Below the pieces are notes generated by a model, which made no database searches, was not told where the DNA came from, and saw only the letters and a list, made by a program, of their open reading frames with translations. DNA of 64,000 nt from Streptomyces tanashiensis (GTDB lineage: Bacteria; Actinomycetota; Actinomycetes; Streptomycetales; Streptomycetaceae): NCBI RefSeq assembly GCF_014648895.1, contig NZ_BMRZ01000002.1, positions 806,001 to 870,000 on the forward strand. The letters are read 5' to 3'. Positions 1-9,149 of the stretch are shown piece by piece. A program made the position numbers and the translations under genes. How positions within the stretch are numbered: position 1 is the stretch's first letter; each line of letters begins with the position of its first letter.

Positions 1-1
1 G

Positions 2-727
2 CGCATCCGCGGTCTCCGCAAGCAGTACGGGTCGCGCCTCGTCCTCACGTCGATCGACCTGGACGTCGCCGAGCACGAGGTCGTCTGCCTCATCGGCGGT
101 TCGGGCTCGGGCAAGTCGACCCTGCTGCGGTGTGTGGACCTGCTGGAGGTCGTCGACGACGGCACCGTCCACCTGGGCGAGAGCGAGCTGACCGATCCCC
201 GCCTGGACCCCGACGTCGCCCGCAGGCGGATCGGCATCGTCTTCCAGTCGTACAACCTGTTCCCGCACCTCAGCGTGCTGGACAACATCACGCTCGCGCC
301 CCGCCAGGTCCACGGCGTCCCGCGCAGGCGGGCCGAGGCGTCGGCCCGCGAGCTGCTGGCCCGCCTCGGGCTCGCGGACAAGGCGGACGAACACCCCGAC
401 CGGTTGTCCGGAGGACAGCAGCAGCGCGCCGCGATCGCCCGCGCACTCGCCACCGAGCCGGAGCTGCTGCTCTTCGACGAGATCACCTCGGCCCTCGACC
501 CCGAGCTGGTGGGCGAGGTCCTGGAGGTCGTCGCGGACCTCAAGCAGCGCGGCCTGACCATCCTGATGGCCACGCACGAGATGGACTTCGCCCGACGCGT
601 GGCGGACCGGGTCTGCTTCCTGGAGGACGGCGTGATCGTGGAGCAGGGGACGGCGGAGCAAGTGCTCACCGCTCCACGGGAGCGGGCGACGCGGCGATTC
701 CTGGCGCGGGCGCTGGACCGGTCCTAG
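2..727 (+). CDS. Amino-acid ABC transporter ATPase (5' end cut by window)
   Basis: The reading frame is open from the first bases, so the true start lies upstream. About 241 residues are visible. Walker A (GGSGSGKST) is at visible residues 32-40, followed by a Q-loop region (FQSYNLFPHL), the signature LSGGQQQRAAIARAL and Walker B LLLFDEITSALD, then the switch histidine in MATHEMDF. These features and the small size fit the GlnQ/ArtP group of polar amino-acid importers. It energises uptake at the cytoplasmic face of the membrane. Permease and binding-protein partners are not in the window and presumably precede it. The substrate cannot be read from the sequence. Confidence 0.9.
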   Translation, partial: RIRGLRKQYGSRLVLTSIDLDVAEHEVVCLIGGSGSGKSTLLRCVDLLEVVDDGTVHLGESELTDPRLDPDVARRRIGIVFQSYNLFPHLSVLDNITLAPRQVHGVPRRRAEASARELLARLGLADKADEHPDRLSGGQQQRAAIARALATEPELLLFDEITSALDPELVGEVLEVVADLKQRGLTILMATHEMDFARRVADRVCFLEDGVIVEQGTAEQVLTAPRERATRRFLARALDRS

Positions 728-806
728 GCCGAGGGCTCTTCGGCACGACGGTGGGCCGGCCGGTGGCGCGGGCCGGCCCTGGGCGAGTGGGGGCGACGGG
801 CCTTAC

Positions 807-821
807 GTCAACACCGTTGAC
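807..821. promoter_or_regulatory. 15-bp palindrome upstream of the amidase gene
   Basis: GTCAAC-acc-GTTGAC is a perfect inverted repeat in the 181-bp gap between the ABC ATPase and the amidase, about 88 bp before the amidase start. It differs from the island-wide GACTGAA-N2-TTCAGTC motif. A regulator site is likely, but the regulator is unknown. Confidence 0.45.
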
Positions 822-908
822 CCCCACGGCGGGTGACGGTTCCATGCTGGCATCGAGGCGGTCGTCCGCCCGACTGCTCCGTCGCCTCAGGAAGGGACCA
901 GCCCACCC

Positions 909-2336
909 ATGACCGACCTCACCGACCTCGCCCATCTGCCGGCCACCGAAGCCCTGAGCCGCTTCCGGGACCGCTCGTTGTCACCGGTCGAGCTGATGAG
1001 CGCTGTCATCGCCCGCGCCGAAGCCGTCGAGTCCAAGGTCAACGCCCTTGCCGAGCGCACCTTCGAGGAGGCGCTCGCCGGCGCGCGCGAGGCCGAGGCG
1101 CGGTACGGGGGCAAGGGGCCGGCGCCCCGCGCGCTGGAGGGGCTCCCGGTCGCGACCAAGGAGGAGCAGCCCCTCGCGGGCCGCCGCAGCACCGACGGGT
1201 CGCTCGCGTTCCGGGACGAGATCGCCGACGAGACGCACCCGGTCGTCGAGCGGGTCCAGTCCGCAGGCGGCATCGTGCACGCCCGTACCACCACGCCGGA
1301 GTTCAGCTGCGCGGCCTTCACGCAGTCCCGGCTGTGGGGCGTGACGCGCAACCCGTGGAACCTGGAGTTCAGCCCGGGCGGTTCGTCGGGCGGCGCCGGC
1401 GCCGCGCTAGCGGCCGGGTTGACGACGCTCGCGACCGGCTCCGACATCGGCGGCTCGATCCGCATTCCCGCCTCGTTCACGGGCACGGTCGGATACAAGC
1501 CGCCGTACGGCCGCGTGCCCGCGATGGCGCCGTTCAACCTCGACACGTACTGTCACGACGGCCCGATGGCGAGGACCGTCGCCGACTGCGCCCTCCTGCA
1601 GAACGTCATCGCCGGGCCGCACCCGCTCGACGCCGTCTCCCTGCGCCCCAAGGTGACGCTGCCCGAACGCTTCGACGGCGTCGAGGGCGTGAGGGTGGCG
1701 CTGTCGGTCAGCCTCGGCGACTGGCCGGTCGATCCCGAGGTCGAGGCCAACACCCGTGCGGTCGCGGAGGCGCTGCGCGCGGCCGGAGCGGTCGTGGACG
1801 AGGTCGAGGTCCCGATCACGCGGGCGGAGGTGATGGAGGCGGCGCTGATCCACTTCGGTTCCGTCTTCGGCCCGTACGTCACGTCGGTCGCCGCGGAGCA
1901 CGGCGATCTGCTCACCGCGTACGCGCTCGACTTCGCCGAGCGGACGGCCGAGGCCGTCCGCGAGCCCGGAAGCATCATGCGCGGTCTGGAGCTGGAGGCG
2001 GCGGTGCAGAGGAAGCTCGGCACGCTGCTCGACCGGTACGACGTCCTGCTCTGCCCGACGACCGCCATCCCGGCCCTGAGGGCGGACGACGACTACCTGT
2101 CGACCAAGGTCGTGATCGGCGGCGTCGAGCTGGACTCCTATCTGGAGGCCGCGATGACCACGGTCTTCAACATCGCCAGCCGCTGCCCGGTCCTGAGCGT
2201 GCCGTCCGGGTTCGCCTCGACCGGCGTCCCGACGGGAGTGCAGGTCGTCGGGCGCACCTACGACGACGCCACCGTGTTCCGTGTGGCCTCGGCGATCGAG
2301 GCGGTACGCCCGTGGAGCGGCCGTCCGGCACTCTGA
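909..2336 (+). CDS. Amidase-signature family hydrolase
   Basis: This 475-aa protein belongs to the amidase signature family (serine amidases related to GatA). The Lys-cisSer-Ser triad is visible: K84 in VATKEE, S159 in the GGSSGGAGAAL stretch, and S183 in GSDIGGSIRIP. Family members hydrolyse carboxamides; the substrate here is not evident. The start is supported by an AGGAAGGGA ribosome site 10-15 bases upstream. It runs towards a deiminase gene with a shared hairpin between them. In this nitrogen-scavenging setting it could act on a carbamoyl or amide product of guanidine breakdown, but that is inference. There is no GatB/GatC partner, so a role in tRNA amidation is unlikely. Confidence 0.85.
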   Translation: MTDLTDLAHLPATEALSRFRDRSLSPVELMSAVIARAEAVESKVNALAERTFEEALAGAREAEARYGGKGPAPRALEGLPVATKEEQPLAGRRSTDGSLAFRDEIADETHPVVERVQSAGGIVHARTTTPEFSCAAFTQSRLWGVTRNPWNLEFSPGGSSGGAGAALAAGLTTLATGSDIGGSIRIPASFTGTVGYKPPYGRVPAMAPFNLDTYCHDGPMARTVADCALLQNVIAGPHPLDAVSLRPKVTLPERFDGVEGVRVALSVSLGDWPVDPEVEANTRAVAEALRAAGAVVDEVEVPITRAEVMEAALIHFGSVFGPYVTSVAAEHGDLLTAYALDFAERTAEAVREPGSIMRGLELEAAVQRKLGTLLDRYDVLLCPTTAIPALRADDDYLSTKVVIGGVELDSYLEAAMTTVFNIASRCPVLSVPSGFASTGVPTGVQVVGRTYDDATVFRVASAIEAVRPWSGRPAL

Positions 2337-2352
2337 GAATTCGGGCGCGTAT

Positions 2353-2394
2353 ACGACGAGCCCGGGTCTCGGAGGCGAGACCCGGGCTCGTCGT
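2353..2394. terminator. Bidirectional terminator hairpin
   Basis: A perfect 19-bp stem (2353-2371 with 2376-2394) and 4-base loop lie between the convergent amidase and deiminase genes. It can terminate transcription from both sides. The T-rich tail is weak, as is common in Streptomyces. Confidence 0.85.
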
Positions 2395-2398
2395 TCGT

Positions 2399-3568
2399 TC
2401 AGCGGTTGGGCTCCTGCATGGTGACGCAGTGGGCGCCACCGCCGCCGTTGCCGTAGAGGTTGTCGAGGTTGAGCTGGACGACGGGGCGGCCGTAGGCGGC
2501 GGAGATTGCCGTCCTGGCCGCCGCGTCCTTGGCGGTGTCGCCGAACTGGGTGGTGATGATCGCCTGGTTCGTCACCGTCCAGTTCATGTAGGAACTGAGG
2601 AAGTCCGCCCGCTGGCCCGACGGGATACGGGGCAGGGTGTCGGGCCCCTGGATGGTGAGGACCTGGAGCCGGCGGCCCCTCGCGTCGGTGGCGTTGACCA
2701 GGACGTCGCGGATGGCCTGGGCGTTGGCGGTCCAGACGTCGGGACGCACGGCGCCGGCCAGCTGCACCATGACCACGCCGGGCCTGATGTAGCGGGCGGT
2801 CCCGTCGATGTGGCCGTCGGTGACGTCCTGCCCCTTGACGCCGGGCAGCCAGATCATCTTCGAGGCACCGAAGCGGGACAGCAGCTCGGCCTCGATCTGG
2901 GCACGCGACTTGCCGGGGTTGCGGTTGCTGTTCAGCCAGCAGCTCTCGGTGGCCATCAGGGTGCCGTCGCCGTCGTACTCCACGCCGCCGCCCTCGCCGA
3001 CGACGGACGCGTTCGCGAAGGAGACGCCGTTGTAGGCGGCGACCTTCGGCGCCACCGTGCGGTCCTTCGAGTAGGCGGAGTAGGGCAGGCCGTAGAAGGT
3101 CGTGGCGTTCTCGCCCCAGGCGTTGAAGTTCAGTCCGAAGGCGTCGAGCCCGCCGGCCCCGTCGACCCGGAACAGCGGGCCGGTGTCCCGCATCCAGCAG
3201 TCCGAGACGGGGATGGAGCTGATGACCGTGACGGTCGACCCGCACGCGGCCCTCGCCTGCGAGGCGGCCGACGAGCCGTCCGCGCACATGATGACCGGTT
3301 CGTACTTGGCGACCTCCTTGGCGAGCTTGGCGATGTCCGCCTGGATCTTGGACAGCAGGTTGCCCCAGATCGTGGAGCTGGACGGCCAGGCCATCCAGGT
3401 CCGCCTGTGCGGGGCCTCTTCACCGGGGACCCGCCAGGAGGCGGCCATGGCGGGCTGGACGCCGCCGAGGACGGGCCCCGCCGCCAGGGCGGCCGCGGCC
3501 GCTCCGGTCCGGGCCAGGAGGGTTCTCCGGCTGATGCCGGGACGTTCGCCGTCGTGCTCTGTCTTCAC
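2399..3568 (-). CDS. Exported agmatine deiminase-family protein (paralogue 1)
   Basis: A 389-aa member of the agmatine deiminase/PAD_porph family, which converts agmatine to N-carbamoylputrescine and ammonia. Catalytic landmarks are all present: DCWMRDTGP, the GEGGGVEYDG loop, DGHIDG and the C-terminal nucleophile Cys in GGGGAHCVT (about C381). The N-terminus has a twin-arginine signal (SRRTLLARTG then an Ala-rich core ending near AMA|ASW), so it should be folded before export. The GTG start has a well-spaced AAGGAG. It lies 47 bp downstream of the NCS1 permease and is probably co-transcribed from the operator-bearing promoter near 5154. Other guanidino substrates are possible. Confidence 0.9.
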   Translation of the reverse strand: MKTEHDGERPGISRRTLLARTGAAAAALAAGPVLGGVQPAMAASWRVPGEEAPHRRTWMAWPSSSTIWGNLLSKIQADIAKLAKEVAKYEPVIMCADGSSAASQARAACGSTVTVISSIPVSDCWMRDTGPLFRVDGAGGLDAFGLNFNAWGENATTFYGLPYSAYSKDRTVAPKVAAYNGVSFANASVVGEGGGVEYDGDGTLMATESCWLNSNRNPGKSRAQIEAELLSRFGASKMIWLPGVKGQDVTDGHIDGTARYIRPGVVMVQLAGAVRPDVWTANAQAIRDVLVNATDARGRRLQVLTIQGPDTLPRIPSGQRADFLSSYMNWTVTNQAIITTQFGDTAKDAAARTAISAAYGRPVVQLNLDNLYGNGGGGAHCVTMQEPNR

Positions 3569-3615
3569 GTGGTGCTCCTTCTCTCAAAGGTTCTGTACGT
3601 GCGGGCGCGCGGTGC

Positions 3616-5067
3616 TCAGTGGAGCGGGTCCAGCAGTCCCTCCTCCCGGACCATCCGGCGTTCGGTGGTCAGATCGAGGCTTCGGGCGAAGGCCCAGTAG
3701 AGGCCTCCGGCCACCGGCAGGCCGACGAAGACGGAGCAGTCGACACCGCCGAGGAACTCCGCGACGGGCCCCACGAAGAGCCCGGTGATGACCATGAACG
3801 GGGCCATGCAGGCGAGCCCGATCACGTAGGCGAGGTTTCCGCGCCAGCCCCACCGGCCGTAGATCCCGTGCGGGTTGAAGATCTCCTTCACGACGTACTG
3901 ACCACGCCGGACGAAGAAGAAGTCGACCAGGTTGATGGCCGTCCACGGGATGAACAGGTAGGTCAGGACGACCACCACGTTGGCGAAGAACCAGTTGAAC
4001 TGGTCGATGCCGACGAGGGTGGAGACCGTCCCGACGGCGGCCAGCATGATCCCGATCGTCGCGATCCGGATGGTCCGGGTCGGCTTGACCGGCCGGAACG
4101 AGTCCACGATCGAGATCATCGTGAGGCTGCCGCCGTACTGGTTGATCGCCATGATGGACAGCAGCCCGACCAGCAGGACGACCACCGCGACCGTCCCGAA
4201 CCCGTGGAACAGCCGGTCGGCCGACAGTTTCAGGGCGGTGACCGGGTCCGTGCCCTCGGGAGCGCCGGCCGAGACCACCGCACCGAGGACGAAGACCCAG
4301 ATCCCGGAGACCGCGCTGGGCAGATAGGTCCACCAGAAGGTGCTGCGCACGGAGACGTCGGGTCTCAGGTAGCGCGAGTAGTCCGACACGTACGGTGCCC
4401 AGCCCAGCTGGAAGCCGGCGACGAAGACGAACACGAGCATGAACGGGGCGAGTTCGAACGGGCCCGGGTTCCAGACGCCGTCCGGCAGCCCGCCGCCGAA
4501 CAGGGCGGACGCGGTGACGGCCGCGGTGATCACGACGAAGGGCCAGGTGAGCCACTTGTTGAGCCGGTGGATCCACTCGTAGCCGAAGAGCGCGATCACC
4601 GTCGCCACCGCGGCGGCCAGCAGATAGCCGAGGCTGTTGGGCATCCCGGTGAGCAGGTTCATGGCCTGGCCGGAGAGCAGGGCGTCGGACGTGTTGAAGG
4701 CCACGTAGTTGACCAGGGCGAACACCCAGACCGTGAGCGCGGCCCCCAGGTAGCCGAACTGCGGCCGGGACTGCACGAGTTGGGGCAGGCCGAGCTGCGG
4801 CCCCTGGGCCGAGTGGAACGCCATGAAGAACGTGCCGAAGAGCGAGCCGAGAACGGTGGCGATCACCGTCCACACGAGCGAGGCCCCCATGGACAGCGTC
4901 ACGACACCGGTCGCCAGGCCGGTGAGGTTGAGGCTGCCGACGAACCAGATGGCCCCGACGTTCGACGGTTTGCCATGCCGTTCCGAGAGGGGCACCCAGT
5001 CGATCGAGTGCTGTTCGATGCCCGCGAGAGGGGCGGGGTCATTCGTGTGCGAGGCAACTGGCCCCAT
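3616..5067 (-). CDS. NCS1-family (purine-cytosine permease type) transporter
   Basis: A 483-aa integral membrane protein with about 12 hydrophobic segments, typical length for nucleobase:cation symporter-1 proteins. Family landmarks include SMGASLVWTVIATVLGSLFG near the N-terminus, an internal QLGWAPYVSDYSRYL stretch and NWFFANVVVVLTY. NCS1 carriers import nucleobases, allantoin, hydantoins or thiamine by proton or sodium symport. Here it heads a two-gene unit with an exported deiminase and has a TetR-type operator about 86 bp upstream, so its substrate is probably a guanidino or ureido compound made or used by the island (inference). Confidence 0.85.
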   Translation of the reverse strand: MGPVASHTNDPAPLAGIEQHSIDWVPLSERHGKPSNVGAIWFVGSLNLTGLATGVVTLSMGASLVWTVIATVLGSLFGTFFMAFHSAQGPQLGLPQLVQSRPQFGYLGAALTVWVFALVNYVAFNTSDALLSGQAMNLLTGMPNSLGYLLAAAVATVIALFGYEWIHRLNKWLTWPFVVITAAVTASALFGGGLPDGVWNPGPFELAPFMLVFVFVAGFQLGWAPYVSDYSRYLRPDVSVRSTFWWTYLPSAVSGIWVFVLGAVVSAGAPEGTDPVTALKLSADRLFHGFGTVAVVVLLVGLLSIMAINQYGGSLTMISIVDSFRPVKPTRTIRIATIGIMLAAVGTVSTLVGIDQFNWFFANVVVVLTYLFIPWTAINLVDFFFVRRGQYVVKEIFNPHGIYGRWGWRGNLAYVIGLACMAPFMVITGLFVGPVAEFLGGVDCSVFVGLPVAGGLYWAFARSLDLTTERRMVREEGLLDPLH

Positions 5068-5153
5068 GCGGGCTCCTGTTCACGGGTGCGTCCCTGAGTC
5101 CGCGCGGCGCCCCTGACATCCGGCGCCGTGCGGGTGCGCCCACCGTAGGGACT

Positions 5154-5169
5154 GACTCAAATTTCAGTC
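5154..5169. promoter_or_regulatory. TetR-type operator, copy A (13 of 14 arm bases)
   Basis: GACTCAA-at-TTCAGTC matches the shared palindrome GACTGAA-N2-TTCAGTC with one arm mismatch. It lies 86 bp upstream of the permease start. A weaker second copy (GACGGAA-ct-TTCAGGG, 11 of 14) follows at 5191-5206. The rest of the 192-bp gap holds nothing else recognisable. Confidence 0.75.
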
Positions 5170-5259
5170 AATGGCTGGGACAGCGTGATTGACGGAACTT
5201 TCAGGGAGGAGTGGCGGGCCGCCACAGGAGCATCGGCAGACGGAACTACGCGGCAGCGC

Positions 5260-6402
5260 TCACGCGACGGGCTGCTGCTGGGTGACGCAGTGGATGCCGC
5301 CGCCGCCCGTGCCGAGGCGGTCGATGTCGAGCTGCTCGATGTACCGGTCGGGGTAGAGGCGCTGGAGCGTCGCACGGGCGGCCTCGTCCGCGCGCTTGTC
5401 GCCGAACTGGGCCGAGATGACCGCGTCGTTGCAGAGGTAGAAGTTGGCGTAGGAGGCGAGGAAGTCCCGGTTGGTGGAGCGGATCTTGTTGTAGTCCGGG
5501 CCCTGGAGGCGCATCACGTCCATCGCGCGGCCCGAGGCGGTCGTCGAGGCGGACAGGGCGCTGTACTGCCGGCGGGCGTCGCGGGCATAGGCGTCGGTGT
5601 CGGCGGCGACGGGCATCTGGACCAGGGCCTCGCCGTGGGCGAGGAAGCGGGAGGTCGCGTCGACGTGGTCGTCGGTGATGTCCTGGCCGTAGACGCCGTC
5701 GAACCAGATGACCTTGGACGCGCCGTACGCGTCGCACATCGCCTTCTCCAGCTGACGCTCCGACACCCCGGGGTTGCGGTTGCGGTTCACCAGGCTGCTG
5801 CGGGTCGCCATCAGGGTGCCGGCGCCGTCCTGCTCGATGGCGCCGCCCTCGCCGACCAGGTCGGCGTAGGTGAACGGCACGCCGACGTGGGCGGCGATCC
5901 GTTCGGCGACGAGGGCGTCCCTGGCGTGGGTCTGCTTGTTGCCCCAGCCGTTGAAGTTGAGGCCGACGGTGTCGAGGCCGCCGTAGCCGTCGCTGCGGAA
6001 GACGGGCCCGGTGTCACGCATCCAGCAGTCGTCGACGGGGATGGAGCTGATGACGGTGACGGTGGGGCCGCACATCGAGCGGGCCTTGGCGGCGCTCGCG
6101 GAGTTCGCGCACAGGACGACGGGCTCGTACTTGGCGATCGTACGGGCGATCAGCGCGATGTCCGCCTGCACGCCGCTCAGCTTGTTGCCCCAGATCGCGC
6201 TGCTGTCCGGGAAGGCCATCCAGGTACGGGTGTGGCGGACGTCCTCGACCGGCACCCGGAAGGTGCCCGCGGCGGCCGTGGCCCTGTCGGGGAGGGCCGT
6301 CGTGGCGAGCGCGGCGCCCGCCGCGGTCAGGCCGGCCGCCGCGAGGAACCGGCGCCGGTTGAGGCCGGGGCCCGCGTGTCGGGCGACAGCGTGGTTGTTC
6401 AT
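5260..6402 (-). CDS. Exported agmatine deiminase-family protein (paralogue 2)
   Basis: 380 aa. A twin-arginine signal (LNRRRFLAAAGLTAAG) precedes a cleavage-like region near RATAAAG. Deiminase motifs are intact: DCWMRDTGP, GEGGAIEQDG, DDHVDA and GGGGIHCVTQQ with the nucleophile at about C372. It is the last gene of a run starting with the cytosolic deiminase at 12.9 kb and following the five transporter genes. The 110-bp gap to the ATPase gene contains no copy of the island operator, so it is probably read from the operon promoter. Export would place deimination outside the cell, next to an importer for the product. This coupling is inferred from gene order. Confidence 0.9.
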   Translation of the reverse strand: MNNHAVARHAGPGLNRRRFLAAAGLTAAGAALATTALPDRATAAAGTFRVPVEDVRHTRTWMAFPDSSAIWGNKLSGVQADIALIARTIAKYEPVVLCANSASAAKARSMCGPTVTVISSIPVDDCWMRDTGPVFRSDGYGGLDTVGLNFNGWGNKQTHARDALVAERIAAHVGVPFTYADLVGEGGAIEQDGAGTLMATRSSLVNRNRNPGVSERQLEKAMCDAYGASKVIWFDGVYGQDITDDHVDATSRFLAHGEALVQMPVAADTDAYARDARRQYSALSASTTASGRAMDVMRLQGPDYNKIRSTNRDFLASYANFYLCNDAVISAQFGDKRADEAARATLQRLYPDRYIEQLDIDRLGTGGGGIHCVTQQQPVA

Positions 6403-6512
6403 GGGTGACCTCCTGTGTGGGGGCCGGCGAGGGAAGGTGGGCGTGCTGAACGCCGCGCGGTCCCTCGACGACGCGTTCGGTGCGGTGGGGTGTGCTGCGG
6501 TGGGGTGTGCGG

Positions 6513-7310
6513 TCAGAGCGCCCGGCGGGCCGCGGCGATCGCCTCGGGGTCCCAGCCGGGGCGGGGCACGGACTCCAGCAGGAGCCGCGTGTAGGGGTGC
6601 CGGGGTGCCGCGAGCACCTCGGCGGTGGGGCCCGCCTCGACGACGCGGCCCCGGCGCATGACGATGACGTCGTCGGTGACGCAGCGGACCACGCCGAGGT
6701 CGTGGGTGATGAACAGATAGCCGATCCGGGTCTCCTCCCGGATGTCGGCGAGCAGGTTGAGGATCTGCGCCTGCACGGAGACGTCGAGGGCGGCGACCGC
6801 CTCGTCCAGGACGAGGACGGCCGGTTCCACGGCGAGGGCACGGGCGATGGCGACGCGCTGCCGCTGGCCGCCGGAGAGCTGCCGGGGCCGGGCGTCGGCG
6901 GCGCGGGTGCCCAGGCCGACCTGGTCGAGGAGTTCCCGGACGCGCCGGTCGTGATCCGTGCCGGGGAAGTGCAGGCGCAGGGTCTCGCGCAGGACCTGGT
7001 CGACGCTGGTCCTCGGGTCGAGGGAGAGGTACGGGTCCTGGAAGACCATCTGGACCTCGCGCGCCCGGGCCAGGCGCCGGGCGCGGCCGCGCTGTCGTGC
7101 GGCGCGGGCCTGTCCTCGTACGAGGATCTCGCCGGCGTCGGCCTGTTCCAGACCGACGACGATCCGGGCGGTGGTGGTCTTGCCGGAGCCGGATTCGCCG
7201 ACGATGCCCAGGGATCCGCCCTCGGGGAGGGCGAAGGACACGTCGTCGACGGCGCGGACGCTCCCGTAGGTGCGGTGGAGTCCGACGGCCTCCAGGACGT
7301 TCTCAGGCAT
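6513..7310 (-). CDS. Oligopeptide/nickel-type ABC importer, ATPase (OppF/DppF type)
   Basis: A 265-aa nucleotide-binding subunit. Walker A is VGESGSGKTT, the signature LSGGQRQRVAIARAL, Walker B VLVLDEAVAALDVS and the H-loop FITHDLGV. The start overlaps the end of the preceding ATPase gene by 8 bp. It pairs with that ATPase to form the asymmetric motor of a peptide/nickel family importer. The C-terminus is short and lacks the long oligopeptide-type extension with Cys motif found in the partner. Confidence 0.92.
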   Translation of the reverse strand: MPENVLEAVGLHRTYGSVRAVDDVSFALPEGGSLGIVGESGSGKTTTARIVVGLEQADAGEILVRGQARAARQRGRARRLARAREVQMVFQDPYLSLDPRTSVDQVLRETLRLHFPGTDHDRRVRELLDQVGLGTRAADARPRQLSGGQRQRVAIARALAVEPAVLVLDEAVAALDVSVQAQILNLLADIREETRIGYLFITHDLGVVRCVTDDVIVMRRGRVVEAGPTAEVLAAPRHPYTRLLLESVPRPGWDPEAIAAARRAL

Positions 7311-8298
7311 CGACGGGGCTCCCTTCGAGACGGTCGCTGTGGTGGCAGGCGGCCTGGTGGTGCGGTCGGCCGGGTGCGGTGCGGGGCTCGGGGGCCTGCT
7401 GGTCGCAGACCTCGGTGGCCAGGTGGCACCGGGCGGCGAACGGGCAGCCGACGAGCTCCTGCCGGAGGTCCGGGGGCTGGCCGTCGATGGCGGTGAGCCG
7501 CCCCTGAGGGGCTTCGAGCCGGGGGGTGGAGGCGAGCAGCGCCGAGGTGTAGGGGTGCCGGGGCCGGGCGAAGAGGGCTTCGGCTGGGCCGCTCTCCGCG
7601 ATCCGTCCGGCGTACATGACGTAGACGCGGTCGCTGATGGCGGCGGCGAGGTCGAGGTCGTGGGTGACGAAGAGCAGGCCGGTGCCGAAGCGTGCGCGGA
7701 GTTCGGCCAGGAGGGCGATGACCTCCGCCTGGGTGGTGACGTCCAGCGCGGTGGTGGGCTCGTCGGCGAGCACGAGGGCGGGGTCGCCCATCAGGGCGGC
7801 CGCGATCATGACGCGTTGCAGCATGCCGCCGGAGACCTGACCGGGGTACTTGCGGAGGGCGGAGTCGTCGAGACCGACGGCCCGGAGGAGTTCGGTGGCG
7901 CGGGCGGTGGCGTCCGCCCTGCTCATGCTCCCGGTGAGGGTCACGCTCTCGATGAGGAAGTCGCCGATGCGGCGCAGGGGGTTGAGGGCGGCGCGCGGGT
8001 CCTGGAAGATCATGGACACCGTGCCGGTGCGCAGGGCGCGCAGCTGGTCGGTGTTCATGGTGAGCACGTCCTCGCCGCGTACCCGGACGGCGCCTTCGAC
8101 GACGGCGCCGGGCGGCAGCAGGTTCAGGGCGCTGCGCGAGGTGAGGGTCTTGCCCGATCCGGACTCGCCGACGAGGGCGACGGTCTCGCCGGCTCCGACG
8201 TGGAGGTCGACGCCGTCGAGGACGGGGCGGGCGGTGCCGGGCAGGGTGATGCGGAGCCCTTGGACGTCGAGCGTGTGCGGGGATGTCTTGGAGGTCAT
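7303..8298 (-). CDS. Oligopeptide/nickel-type ABC importer, ATPase (OppD/DppD type)
   Basis: A 331-aa subunit with Walker A VGESGSGKTL, signature VSGGMLQRVMIAAAL, Walker B LVLADEPTTALDVT and H-loop FVTHDLDL. The C-terminus carries the Cys-rich oligo_HPY region (CPFAARCHLATEVC) typical of Opp/Dpp ATPases, which often binds an Fe-S cluster. Its ATG overlaps the upstream permease stop by 4 bp (ATGA), so translation is coupled. Confidence 0.92.
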   Translation of the reverse strand: MTSKTSPHTLDVQGLRITLPGTARPVLDGVDLHVGAGETVALVGESGSGKTLTSRSALNLLPPGAVVEGAVRVRGEDVLTMNTDQLRALRTGTVSMIFQDPRAALNPLRRIGDFLIESVTLTGSMSRADATARATELLRAVGLDDSALRKYPGQVSGGMLQRVMIAAALMGDPALVLADEPTTALDVTTQAEVIALLAELRARFGTGLLFVTHDLDLAAAISDRVYVMYAGRIAESGPAEALFARPRHPYTSALLASTPRLEAPQGRLTAIDGQPPDLRQELVGCPFAARCHLATEVCDQQAPEPRTAPGRPHHQAACHHSDRLEGSPVDA

Positions 8299-9149
8299 CG
8301 GTCTCTCCTGGCGACGCGGTCGGCCCAGCGCTCTCCGACCACGTTGAAGGCGACGACGGTGAGCACGATGAAGGCGCTGGGCAGGATCGCGGACAGCGGG
8401 TAGCCGTGCTGGATGGCGGTCTGGCCGTCGAAGACCATGCGGCCCCAGTCGGGGGTGAGCGCGGGTACGCCCAGGCCGAGGAAGGACAGGCCGGCGAGGT
8501 CCATCAGTGCGTAGCCGAAGTTGATGGTGGACTGGGCGAGGACGACGGGGGCGATGTTGGGGAGGATGTGGCGCAGCGAGATCTGGAGGGCCGAGTGGCC
8601 CTGGACCTGGTAGGCGCTGACGTAGGGGCGTCTGCGTTCGGTCAGGACGAGGGAGCGGGTGAGCCGGCTGACGTACGGCAGGTAGGCGATCGAGAGGGCG
8701 ATGACGGGGGCGAGCAGGCCTTCGCCGTAGACCGAGATGATCAGGATCGCGAGGAGCATGCCGGGGAACGCGAAGACCAGTTCGGTGCTGCGCGACAGGA
8801 CGGAGTCGAGCCAGCCGCCCCGCCATCCCGCGGCCATGCCGACGGCGACTCCGGCGACGGTGGAGAAGACCACGACGCCGAGCGGCCCCAGGAGCGAGGT
8901 GCGGGCGCCGAGGAGCAGCCGGGAGAGGGTGTCGCGTCCGGCGGCGTCGACACCGAGCAGGTGCTCCGGGGAGGGTCCTGCCAGGGCGTTGCCGAGGTCG
9001 ATGGCGTTGGGGTCGTACGGCACGAGCCATGGCGCGAGGAGCGCGGCGGCCGTGACGAGGGCGACGAAGCCGAGGCAGACCAGGTGGAGCGGGGACCGGG
9101 CGGTGCGGATCTTCGCGAGGCCGGGCCGGCGGGTCAGGACGGCGGTCAT
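8295..9149 (-). CDS. Oligopeptide/nickel-type ABC importer, permease C
   Basis: 284 aa with about six membrane segments, typical of DppC/OppC proteins. The N-terminal hydrophobic segment is followed by the family landmark HLLGVDAAGRDTLSRLLLGA and a coupling-helix region around VQGHSALQISLRHILPN. It overlaps both neighbours by 4 bp. Together with permease B it forms the membrane channel. Confidence 0.92.
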   Translation of the reverse strand: MTAVLTRRPGLAKIRTARSPLHLVCLGFVALVTAAALLAPWLVPYDPNAIDLGNALAGPSPEHLLGVDAAGRDTLSRLLLGARTSLLGPLGVVVFSTVAGVAVGMAAGWRGGWLDSVLSRSTELVFAFPGMLLAILIISVYGEGLLAPVIALSIAYLPYVSRLTRSLVLTERRRPYVSAYQVQGHSALQISLRHILPNIAPVVLAQSTINFGYALMDLAGLSFLGLGVPALTPDWGRMVFDGQTAIQHGYPLSAILPSAFIVLTVVAFNVVGERWADRVARRDR